Assembly (NCBI GenBank): GCA_029820565.1
Contig: JALGUR010000002.1
Location: 1 to 64,000, forward strand
Direction of reading: 5' to 3'
DNA length: 64,000 nucleotides
Origin: Candidatus Zipacnadia bacterium
Lineage (GTDB): Bacteria > Armatimonadota > Zipacnadia > Zipacnadales > Zipacnadaceae
The notes beneath the pieces are model-generated. The model saw only the letters and a list, made by a program, of their open reading frames with translations, did no database searches and was not told the DNA's origin. This document shows, in pieces, positions 1 to 7,006 of this stretch. The position numbers and the translations under genes are program-made. Positions within the stretch are counted from its first letter, which is position 1. Each line of letters begins with the position of its first letter.

Positions 1-483
1 CAATTCAGCCAATTCTGTTTCCACCGCATTAGGAATGACCCGGTAGGGCTTGCTGACTTCAGAATCCGCCACCAACATTCCATATTCGGCATAGGAGTTA
101 GGCAGCCACATATCGGCGCTGGCGTACACTGGCTTCAGAGCCTGTTTGCGCTGATGCCAGTGTAACTGCTGTTCCTTGGTCGTCCGCCAACCCCGCCGGG
201 CCCACTCCATATACAGTTCATAAGCGTTCCAGTATATTGTGGACAGGACCGCAGGCTTGCCGTGGCGCTGGGCCGCCACAATGCGCTGCCGGGTTAACTG
301 CGGGGCGGGGGCATTGAACACATGGACCAAATCATAGCCCCGACAATCAGGATTCTGTGCTGCTGTCAGTTCAATTTCCACGCCCAGGTTGCGCAACTCG
401 CGGGCCGTACATTGTATTTGCCGCTCGGCCCCACCCATTCCCAACTGCCCGACCAGCAAGACCTTCATATGCCTGTGGCGCAT
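1..483 (-). CDS. Glycosyltransferase family 4, N-terminal part
   Basis: N-terminal 161 residues of a GT-B glycosyltransferase; the C-terminal nucleotide-sugar domain lies outside the window. It begins MRHRHMKVLLVGQLGMGGAE, the beta-strand plus glycine loop (GMGGAE) typical of GT4 enzymes, and later contains LPNSYAEYGM and VIPNAVETE, which match the acceptor-domain hinge seen before the donor domain. The start at 483 has a GGAGGA Shine-Dalgarno at 491-496 inside the last codons of the portal gene, so the two are probably translationally coupled; an ATG at 468 would leave the ribosome site too far away. A sugar transferase directly behind a phage portal gene is unusual. Specificity cannot be read from this fragment. 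Confidence 0.85.
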   Translation of the reverse strand, partial: MRHRHMKVLLVGQLGMGGAERQIQCTARELRNLGVEIELTAAQNPDCRGYDLVHVFNAPAPQLTRQRIVAAQRHGKPAVLSTIYWNAYELYMEWARRGWRTTKEQQLHWHQRKQALKPVYASADMWLPNSYAEYGMLVADSEVSKPYRVIPNAVETELAEL

Positions 484-486
484 CCA

Positions 487-1728
487 CTATTCCTCCGCAC
501 CGCTCGGCGGCGACTGCTCCAACGGCTGTAGGCCCTGGCTACTTCTTATCTCATCAATGGTCCACGCTCCAATATCGGAGTAAATGCGGGCAATCTCGGC
601 CTGCTCACGCTCCTCACCCAGATCGGCCTCGCGGAAGCGAAACTCCCAGTCGCCAATGCCCATTTGCTCGCGTATCATCCGATTGATGCGGTACTCAATA
701 CGCCGCTGCTCAGGCCGGACAACCTGCTCGCGGAAAGTCTTGTCCTGATCCTGCGAGTTGGCGAGATTGGCGTTTTCCACAACGGTAATCTTACTGGGCG
801 GGACGCGGTGGACCATTAGTATCTCATCGCGGTTAGCCCGCCGATAGTTCAGAAAAGCCGCATCATCAGCAACGCCCACCGTCAGCGGCTCAATGCGCAC
901 GTTCACCTCGCTGCCCGGCACATCCAGCACCAGAGTCTTGTGTCCCTGGCCCTTAATCTCGGTCTCCATATACTGCTGAATCTGGCGCAGCAGATCGTCA
1001 GATAACTGGCCGCCCTCTACGATTATCGCCATGCGCGGTACCGCATTATGTTCAAAAAAGTCAATATTGTATTCGCGGGCCGCCTTATCACCAGCGGCGG
1101 CGGTGAGAGCCGCTACTATATCAGGAATCCCATAGAAGCCAGACTGGGGCGTGTACTTTTTGAAGTCAATGATTTCGTTCTGAGGCCCCTCGGTGTTCGG
1201 GTTTAGGGCGGCCGGGGCGCCCAGAGGTCGGAAGTGACGCTTGTGACCATTGCGCAACTGCACAAATCCCGAGCCGTCAGGCTTGACGCGGACGGTCGTG
1301 GCCGGCACATGGTAGAAGCCGTCAATCTGGCCGAGACTGGTGCGGGTCACCTCAATGTAACCGTTGCCCAGACACTCCACATCGGTCCAACTCGTGCGCA
1401 TAACTTCGGTGAAGGTCATCTCCGGATTGCAGTGGGCGAACAGATGCTCCAGCAGGGCCGAATTATCAGGGTTTGCCTTCTGATCCTGGCCCGCCGCCGG
1501 CACGAGCCGGTAGCCCAGCCCTACCGTATTGACCACCTTGGCATCCACGCAGGCTTTGTGCGTGGCATTGGTCTCGTAGAGGGCAGCCAGAGCGTCCAGG
1601 TCGTAGGGCGGCTCGACGACCTCGCCATTGACATACTCCTGATACCAGGGCGATTCGGGAAGTTGCTGGCTCTGGCCGGGCCGCGCCTCTTCCCCGACTA
1701 CATAAGCCTTCATCAGCGCCTCAGACAT
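487..1728 (-). CDS. Phage portal protein
   Basis: 413-residue protein resembling tailed-phage portals of the PBSX/Phage_portal type, which form the dodecameric ring at one capsid vertex through which DNA is packaged. Recognisable parts are the N-terminal segment around LAALYETNATHKACVDAKV, the central SWTDVECLGNGYIEV strand region and the C-terminal helix region FREQVVRPEQRRIEYRINRM. The ATG at 1728 is preferred over upstream in-frame codons because AAAGGAG sits just upstream and the extra 34 residues would be read from a REP-like repeat. Terminase genes lie upstream on the same strand, but an independent NYN gene intervenes. No protease or capsid gene follows; a glycosyltransferase does. Assignment by overall similarity, no catalytic residues expected. 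Confidence 0.8.
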   Translation of the reverse strand: MSEALMKAYVVGEEARPGQSQQLPESPWYQEYVNGEVVEPPYDLDALAALYETNATHKACVDAKVVNTVGLGYRLVPAAGQDQKANPDNSALLEHLFAHCNPEMTFTEVMRTSWTDVECLGNGYIEVTRTSLGQIDGFYHVPATTVRVKPDGSGFVQLRNGHKRHFRPLGAPAALNPNTEGPQNEIIDFKKYTPQSGFYGIPDIVAALTAAAGDKAAREYNIDFFEHNAVPRMAIIVEGGQLSDDLLRQIQQYMETEIKGQGHKTLVLDVPGSEVNVRIEPLTVGVADDAAFLNYRRANRDEILMVHRVPPSKITVVENANLANSQDQDKTFREQVVRPEQRRIEYRINRMIREQMGIGDWEFRFREADLGEEREQAEIARIYSDIGAWTIDEIRSSQGLQPLEQSPPSGAEE

Positions 1729-1756
1729 ATATAGTTCTCCTTTGTCATATACTACT

Positions 1757-1856
1757 GTAGGAGGGGCTCCCAGCCCCGACTGAATCGGGCCAGGGATGGC
1801 CCTCCTACGGGATTGGGCTATGCCCTCCATTGTGGGAGCGGCGGGCCCCGCCGCGC
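1757..1856. repeat. Cluster of three REP-like palindromes
   Basis: Three imperfect palindromes follow each other: 1757-1780 (GTAGGAGGGGCT..AGCCCCGAC), 1781-1808 (ATCGGGCCAGGGATGGCCC then CTCCTAC, the inverted orientation) and 1831-1856 (TGTGGGAGCGGCGGG then CCCGCCGCG). The same family recurs at 8460, 15262, 28944-29045, 34858, 51509 and 63776. The arms pair, the loop sequence varies, as in bacterial REP elements mobilised by Y1 transposases; no such transposase is in the window. Confidence 0.7.
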
Positions 1857-1874
1857 TAACATCCCGGCAACAAA

Positions 1875-1900
1875 AAAGCCGGCGATTCCTCGCCGGCTTT
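1875..1900 (-). terminator. Rho-independent terminator of the NYN gene
   Basis: Perfect 11-bp stem (AAAGCCGGCGA / TCGCCGGCTTT) with a 4-nt loop. Read on the minus strand it is followed by a run of T, 32 nt after the NYN stop codon. It separates the NYN transcript from the portal gene downstream. Confidence 0.85.
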
Positions 1901-1932
1901 CTGCCTTAGGCCACATCTGGGTACGCACAGAG

Positions 1933-2460
1933 CTACTCAGCTGCAGGCATCAGGCAACTCATTAACTGTTCCTGTGTAAGTTCGACAAACTTATGGCAGA
2001 CATTTTCCAATTCCCGCGAACGGCCTTCCCGGAAGTAGGCATTCTCTACATGTTTGCCCATCTCTGAGACTTGGTCAGCAACTGCGGCGAAGTCACCGTC
2101 CACTGTCACTAGGATTGCTGTGTCATAGGTATCGCGGAACGCGTGAACCAGTATGTCTACGGCTATCTTGACATCAACACCCTTTTCTACGAGTGTCTGC
2201 TGGCGTGGCTCCAGCCTTCCCAACCTCAGCTTAAAATAGGGGAGAGAACGAATACGCTGGAAAAACCGTTGCTGCCTCTGGTACCTCTCAGCGCCGTCCT
2301 GTTTGCGGACCGGAGCATTATAATAATAGGCAGTTATGAGCTCTCTTCCGCTGCATAACAATTCCACAAACATAGAGAGGTCTATGTGGGCATGGCCTAA
2401 AGCATTCTTGAGGCTGTGGTAAAGATTACTACCATCGATAAATACCATTACCCGTTCCAT
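1933..2460 (-). CDS. NYN domain protein (LabA/DUF88-like predicted RNase)
   Basis: 175-residue single-domain protein of the NYN (PIN-like) family, predicted metal-dependent ribonucleases. The acidic residues expected for the active site are visible: D9 in FIDGSN, D96 and D102 in KGVDVKIAVD, D121 and D123 in TVDGDF. This matches the LabA/DUF88 arrangement. The ATG at 2460 has GAGG nine bases upstream. The gene sits between large terminase and portal on the same strand but carries two promoter candidates, a structured leader and its own terminator, so it looks like a moron-type insertion. RNA target unknown; an anti-phage, superinfection or autoregulatory role is inference only. Confidence 0.85.
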   Translation of the reverse strand: MERVMVFIDGSNLYHSLKNALGHAHIDLSMFVELLCSGRELITAYYYNAPVRKQDGAERYQRQQRFFQRIRSLPYFKLRLGRLEPRQQTLVEKGVDVKIAVDILVHAFRDTYDTAILVTVDGDFAAVADQVSEMGKHVENAYFREGRSRELENVCHKFVELTQEQLMSCLMPAAE

Positions 2461-2478
2461 CTTTCACAGCCTCTAAAC

Positions 2479-2515
2479 AGCATCAAGGGGTTGGTGAAAC
2501 CAACCCCTTGATGCT
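2479..2515. promoter_or_regulatory. Perfect 17-bp hairpin in the NYN leader
   Basis: AGCATCAAGGGGTTGGT (2479-2495), a 3-nt loop, and its exact complement (2499-2515). It lies 18 nt upstream of the NYN start codon, between the promoters and the gene. No T-run follows on either strand, so it does not look like a terminator; it would fold in the 5' leader of the NYN mRNA. Confidence 0.7.
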
Positions 2516-2520
2516 ACGCT

Positions 2521-2596
2521 TACCCACCGTTGCACAAGGCAATGGCAGGGAGTTAATTTACCCACCGTTGCGCGAAGCAATGATGGGGAGTTAATT
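2521..2596. repeat. Two tandem 38-bp direct repeats
   Basis: Two adjacent copies (2521-2558 and 2559-2596) sharing TACCCACCGTTGC, GCAATG and GGGAGTTAATT, with a few differences in between. Each copy can itself form a small stem (CCGTTGC with GCAATGG or a variant). They lie in the leader between the NYN promoters and the 17-bp hairpin. Confidence 0.8.
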
Positions 2597-2613
2597 CAAA
2601 TTTTGCATATTCT

Positions 2614-2642
2614 ATGCTACTCTTTTTCGAACCTTTTGTCAA
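2614..2642 (-). promoter_or_regulatory. Promoter candidate for the NYN gene (proximal)
   Basis: Minus-strand TTGACA (2642-2637), 17-nt spacer, TAGCAT (2619-2614). A transcript from here would begin at the tandem repeats and give a leader of about 150 nt before the NYN start codon. Confidence 0.55.
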
Positions 2643-2673
2643 GTCATTTGACGATTTGTCAGGTACTATGTCA

Positions 2674-2701
2674 ATTATACCATACTACACAGCGAATTCA
2701 A
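2674..2701 (-). promoter_or_regulatory. Promoter candidate for the NYN gene (distal)
   Basis: Minus-strand TTGAAT (2701-2696), 16-nt spacer and a consensus TATAAT (2679-2674). The stretch 2702-2801 up to the terminase stop shows nothing recognisable. Confidence 0.5.
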
Positions 2702-2801
2702 ACAATTATGACGGGACTCTTGCATGATGTATCGGCTATTCCAATCATTTCTAAAGACGTATAGGGAAGCACCTCAGTTCACAATAGCCGGCCTGCAATA
2801 C

Positions 2802-4406
2802 TCACACCACATGCCCTGTTATTGTCCCGCCGCCCCAGGCGCGGAGGGCTTCGGAGACGGCCCCGGCGACGGCATCGGCGACATCCTTGGAGCCGTGGGG
2901 TGGATGGTCTACCTTGCGGCCCCGGACTATCTCCAGGCTGCGCAGTTCCTTCAGCAGCGGCTCATACCGGTACATTCGCAGCCGACCGCAGTTTATCAGT
3001 TCTTTGAGCGTCTGGTAGGCCGACATATCCCGGTCTACCGAGACCAGTTTAGTCCGGAAACCCTGACGCTGCAGAATTTGGCGGCTATCCACACTCTGGA
3101 AGCCGTCGTAACTGACCTGAGCGATATTGAAGCCACGCCGGCGTAGGTCCAACGCGAGTTGCCGCACCTGAGACAGGTCCACCTCACCGCCTTCAGGAGC
3201 CTGGAGACGCCACGCCAATTCTACTACCACCTCCGGCTCGTCGGGATTCGCCGCGCTGGGTCGGCAGTAGGCCATAGCGATACCGCAGGCATCATGCTTG
3301 ATACCTAAGTCTATATGGACATATCGCGGCAGTTGGTCGGTCGCCTTGAACCACTTGTGCCAGCGACCCATCTCATCCAGCGGGCAGCGCATATCGGGGT
3401 TGCAGGCGGCTTCAATGGCCTCAGGGTCAGTGAAGAACGCTTCCAGGGCTTCGGTAGGCCGGGCGGCCAAATCGCGCAAGGCCCGCTGGGGATTGCGTTT
3501 GAATTCCTGCTGGTATTCAACAGGCACTTCCAGGTCCTGATACTGAAAGGTCTCGCCGCAGTACGTGCCCGGCGGTTTGACTTCCCAGACGGCCTGGCGC
3601 GAGGCATAGATGCGCGGATTGGTTTGCGCCTCGCGGAGTTTGCGCTCCATAAAATCTTCGGTATGGCGTGGTGATGAGATGAGAATTAGCAACCCGCGGT
3701 CCAAAAACCGGCTGCGGATTCGTCTTTGCAGGGCGTGATAGATTTCCTCGGCGTAGTCGCGATGCCCATCAGTGACCTCAATGAACCAGGCGGCCTCATC
3801 AACCACTGCACCGAGTAAATTGTAGCCGAGCGGGAAAGTCTCGGCAGAGCACCCCGGCACCACCACAATATCCTTGGGGAAGCGCAACTCGCTGCGCAGC
3901 ACCTGGACGTTGGCAAACTCGCTTTGGAACCACGGTGAATGCTGGACGCGGTTGCGGATCTCATTGAATACGATGCGCTGGGCCTGAAGGGCGGTCGGAG
4001 CCATGTTCATAAAGGCGATGGTCGTGCCCGGGGCCAGGCCGCAGTAGCCCTGCGGGTCGCGCAGGCACAGGGTCCGATGCACCATATAGGTCATAACCAG
4101 CGACGAGAGAAAACTCTTACCGCCTCCGATGCCCCAGCACAGGACAGCCTCGGTGTAGTGATTTTCGAATATCTCGGTTACGGTGCGTAGTACCTCGGGA
4201 TAGACCTGGCCGGCCAGGCCCAGATACAGGGGGCTGGTGACAAACTCGGCGATAGGCGCCGGCGGTTGCTCATAGTGCTCAAGTTGAGTGCGCCAGTGGG
4301 GGCTGAGGTGACTGAGGCAGCCCGAAAGTCGTTCCCGATGCGGCTGCCACGCGGCGGGCGGCGTCTGATACAAGGTCATCAAAAATTTGGTCTGGTGGTT
4401 GTCCAT
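2802..4406 (-). CDS. terL: Phage terminase large subunit
   Basis: 534-residue packaging motor: an ATPase that pumps DNA into proheads plus a nuclease that cuts concatemers. Walker A is GIGGGKS (residues 92-98), Walker B is AVVDEAAWF with D203/E204, and the RNase H-like nuclease acids fit D366 (HIDLG), D434 (SYDGF) and D508/D511 (SKDVADAVAG), all in the expected order. The length is normal for TerL. The start at 4406 has GGAG ten bases upstream but gives a 128-nt overlap with the upstream small-terminase-like gene; conserved sequence begins near residue 50, so a later start is possible. Catalytic residues look intact although the surrounding prophage is incomplete. Confidence 0.9.
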   Translation of the reverse strand: MDNHQTKFLMTLYQTPPAAWQPHRERLSGCLSHLSPHWRTQLEHYEQPPAPIAEFVTSPLYLGLAGQVYPEVLRTVTEIFENHYTEAVLCWGIGGGKSFLSSLVMTYMVHRTLCLRDPQGYCGLAPGTTIAFMNMAPTALQAQRIVFNEIRNRVQHSPWFQSEFANVQVLRSELRFPKDIVVVPGCSAETFPLGYNLLGAVVDEAAWFIEVTDGHRDYAEEIYHALQRRIRSRFLDRGLLILISSPRHTEDFMERKLREAQTNPRIYASRQAVWEVKPPGTYCGETFQYQDLEVPVEYQQEFKRNPQRALRDLAARPTEALEAFFTDPEAIEAACNPDMRCPLDEMGRWHKWFKATDQLPRYVHIDLGIKHDACGIAMAYCRPSAANPDEPEVVVELAWRLQAPEGGEVDLSQVRQLALDLRRRGFNIAQVSYDGFQSVDSRQILQRQGFRTKLVSVDRDMSAYQTLKELINCGRLRMYRYEPLLKELRSLEIVRGRKVDHPPHGSKDVADAVAGAVSEALRAWGGGTITGHVV

Positions 4407-4887
4407 TCGCGATTAACTCCAGCAGGCTCAGACCCTCCTGGACCTGGCGGTCGGCCTCCATTTCTCTGGCGGTGCCCTCCGGCTGAGTATTCTCAGCCTG
4501 CGGCCCATCAACTGCACACAACAGTTCCAGAATCTCGCGGTACCGGTGAATCACTGCGGCGCGTTCTTTGTCCAGTTTATCAGGGTCACCCAGGGTCATA
4601 ATCTGCTCCTCCAGCCACTGGGTAAATCTGTCCATCCGGTTGATCCGCTCCAGATGGCGGCCTTCCTTACCCAGAAATCGCTTGGCCTTCCCTGACTGCT
4701 GCATCCGCTGCAGGCGGCCATTGCCATTCTTCTGGTAATACCATAGCCGCCGCGGCGAGATCTCCACACCCAACTCCTGGAGAGTATCAGAAGCCTCTTG
4801 CAGGTCATCAGTCACCGACAGGACGGCATATACCTGAGTTTTGTCCAGCCAGTCCAACTGCGCACTGTCGCCATCGCTCATTGCCAT
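4279..4887 (-). CDS. Probable phage terminase small subunit
   Basis: About 203 residues. Position directly before the large terminase and the make-up (an N-terminal segment with SPRRLWYYQKNGNGRL that could be a DNA-binding helix-turn-helix, then a charged helical middle) suggest a small terminase, which recognises packaging sites; sequence similarity alone does not prove it. I chose the ATG at 4887; the frame remains open upstream to a TTG at 4950, which would add a CPKC-like stretch, and ATG 4881 is also possible. The last 128 nt overlap terL in another frame. It heads the minus-strand packaging module, divergent from the addAB-like genes. Confidence 0.6.
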   Translation of the reverse strand: MAMSDGDSAQLDWLDKTQVYAVLSVTDDLQEASDTLQELGVEISPRRLWYYQKNGNGRLQRMQQSGKAKRFLGKEGRHLERINRMDRFTQWLEEQIMTLGDPDKLDKERAAVIHRYREILELLCAVDGPQAENTQPEGTAREMEADRQVQEGLSLLELIANGQPPDQIFDDLVSDAARRVAAASGTTFGLPQSPQPPLAHST

Positions 4888-5193
4888 CACCAAGTAGTCT
4901 GTTGTGCCCCTTCTATAATTACAATTACACTTTGGGCAGGATTTTTGCAATATGTGGCGAAATCTTTCTAAACTTAGAGCGACCTCAGTCTTTTACTATA
5001 CCACTGACAAAACCGATGTCGGAGGAACGGAAGTGCTCGATATCTTCGGTCGGCGCTGTGCTCCACCTATCGGGCACTAATGCGCCACAGTTAGATAATT
5101 GGGGTTATTTGTGGACCAAAATACAAGTCCCTCCAATAGCCTCAGGACTGGTCACAAGACATACTCGACGCAAACTGTTCGAATTGCGTAACG

Positions 5194-5210
5194 AATAACA
5201 CTGTGTTATT
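5194..5210. promoter_or_regulatory. Palindrome upstream of the helicase-nuclease operon
   Basis: AATAACA-CTG-TGTTATT, a perfect 7-bp inverted repeat about 100 nt before the AddB-like start and in the 421-nt gap between divergent phage and nuclease genes. It could be an operator. It does not match known LexA boxes. The rest of the gap (4888-5193) shows nothing I can name. Confidence 0.35.
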
Positions 5211-5240
5211 TACTGAATTCTAAAGTTTTTGCCGGAAAGG

Positions 5241-5280
5241 TGCGGAAAACCGGCCTTTTTCAAAAAGCGGGTTTTCCGCA
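5241..5280 (+). promoter_or_regulatory. Long hairpin just before the AddB-like gene
   Basis: TGCGGAAAAC (5241-5250) pairs with GTTTTCCGCA (5271-5280) and the inner part (CGGCCTTTTT with AAAAAGCGG) pairs almost completely, leaving nearly no loop. It ends 28 nt before the start codon, so it would fold in the mRNA leader. Attenuator, RNase processing site or REP-like remnant are all possible. Confidence 0.45.
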
Positions 5281-5308
5281 AAAGCCGTTTATGAATTTCT
5301 GAGCATAA

Positions 5309-7006
5309 ATGCCTTCACCATCACCTATCCAACTCATCCGCGGTGGGCCGGGGGCGGGCAAGACCGCTTACCTGGTACAGACCGTCCGCGAGGCAATCCT
5401 GACCGAGGGCCTTGCCCCGGTACGCGTGCTGGCCCTGACTCTGGACCACGCGGCTCAACAATGTCTGCACGAGCATCTGGCTCAGGAAAGTCTGGCGGCC
5501 GGCGGCGACCTCATTCCCCCTATTTATACGTATGAGAAGATTGCCGAGCAGATTCTTCAGGAAAGCCATAGTCATTGGGGACGAGGCATCATTCATCCGC
5601 TCGCTGAGCGGCTATTGATTGGCCAGACCATCCGAGAGACCGCCGGCGGGGCTCGCTACTACCGCAACGAGCGGCTGCGGCGCAGTAGCCGATTCCGGGA
5701 TGATGTGGCCGACTTTATCGCCGAACTGAAGCGCTGCAAGATTCACCCGGTAGTTTTTCGCGAGCAGATAATACCTGGCCTGCCCTCCGCCGAGGCTTTA
5801 GAGGATGTAGCCGAGATATACCAGCACTACCAGCAGCGGCTCCAGGACGCTGGAGTCTACGACATTCGCGGCATAATTTGGCTGGCCCTGGTAGCCCTGG
5901 AAGATGAGCGGCTCGCGGCCCGCTGGCAGCAGTGCTATGACCTGGTGGTGGCCGATGACCTCCAGGATGCGACCCTGCTGCAGATTGAACTGCTGGCGGC
6001 TATCTGCGGGCCTCAGGCGCGACTGGTGGCGGCTTATGAGCCAGCCCAGGCCATTTACCGCTTCCGGGGGGCAGTGGAAGATGCAGCAGCGCTGCTGGAG
6101 ATGCTGCTGCCGCAGCACAAACTGGCGCAGCAGACTTTAGGTGGCGATGGCCGGCTCTCAGTGCAGGTGGCGGCTGTGGCCCAGCGTTTTGCCCGGGACC
6201 AGCACTTGCCCACCGCTCCGGCGGGCCAGTCTGGGCAACCCGGAGCCACTGAAGTCCGAGTATACCGCAGTCTGGCTGAAGAATTGGTCGGGATTGGCGA
6301 TGACCTGATAGAGAATCTACAGCAGCCCGACGCGGCCCCTGAGCAGTTCGCGGTTATCGCTCGCCGCCACAGTCAGGCGCAGGCCGCGGCCCAGCACTTC
6401 GTCCTGCGCGGCATACCGGCGGCCGGGTACGAGCAGATGGTTGGCCACTGGTCGGCAGTTAGTATATTGACAGATATTATTGATGTGCTGGCATACCTGC
6501 GCAACCGGGAGCGCTATGAGACGGCCTTGCGGCAGCAAAAGTTGGCGGCGGCCAACCGGGCTGCGGCTCGGCTGGCGGCGCTGACCAGCAGTGACACTAC
6601 TGAGGCGATGGCACTGGCCCGAATATGCCACCATTGCCACCATTGTACCGACCAGCGCCGTCTTATGCTGCCCGAGCAGCGACTCGAGGCGGCCACAGCG
6701 TCTCTCCAGCAGTGGCAAGAGGCAGTGACTGAAGCCCTAAATGAGTCGCCGGTGGCGGCCATCGGCGGAATAATCAGCACAACAGGTCTCCTACCGGCTC
6801 TGGGCGACCGCGAAGCAGACCAGACCCTGGCCGGTCTGGCCCACCTGCTCAAAACCCTACAAGATACCCAAGATGCCTTCCGCCAAGTCGCCGGCAATAG
6901 TAGAGATGGCGCAAGGCCCATCAACACCAGCCGAAGGGGTAGCGGTGCTGACGGCTCACGCAGCCCGCGGGCGCGGGTTCCAGACCGTCTATGTGATAGG
7001 AGTTAA
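5309..7006 (+). CDS. UvrD-like helicase-nuclease (AddB/AdnA-like), N-terminal half
   Basis: First part of a split superfamily-1 helicase. Walker A is GGPGAGKT (residues 12-19); VVADDLQD (about 213-220) stands for the Walker B DEFQD box and AIYRFRGA (248-255) for the motif III QSIYRFRGA. The reading frame loses its sense near 6880-6940 (tail rich in R, S, G) exactly where a second frame takes up helicase motif V, so a frameshift separates this piece from 6873-8363. The intact protein would be about 1016 residues, normal for AddB or AdnA. It opens an operon with the second helicase-nuclease at 8960. Role: end resection of double-strand breaks for RecA loading. Confidence 0.75.
   Translation: MPSPSPIQLIRGGPGAGKTAYLVQTVREAILTEGLAPVRVLALTLDHAAQQCLHEHLAQESLAAGGDLIPPIYTYEKIAEQILQESHSHWGRGIIHPLAERLLIGQTIRETAGGARYYRNERLRRSSRFRDDVADFIAELKRCKIHPVVFREQIIPGLPSAEALEDVAEIYQHYQQRLQDAGVYDIRGIIWLALVALEDERLAARWQQCYDLVVADDLQDATLLQIELLAAICGPQARLVAAYEPAQAIYRFRGAVEDAAALLEMLLPQHKLAQQTLGGDGRLSVQVAAVAQRFARDQHLPTAPAGQSGQPGATEVRVYRSLAEELVGIGDDLIENLQQPDAAPEQFAVIARRHSQAQAAAQHFVLRGIPAAGYEQMVGHWSAVSILTDIIDVLAYLRNRERYETALRQQKLAAANRAAARLAALTSSDTTEAMALARICHHCHHCTDQRRLMLPEQRLEAATASLQQWQEAVTEALNESPVAAIGGIISTTGLLPALGDREADQTLAGLAHLLKTLQDTQDAFRQVAGNSRDGARPINTSRRGSGADGSRSPRARVPDRLCDRS

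Noticed and set aside
2479..2596. CRISPR-like repeats
   Set aside because: Only two adjacent copies with no spacers, so not an array.
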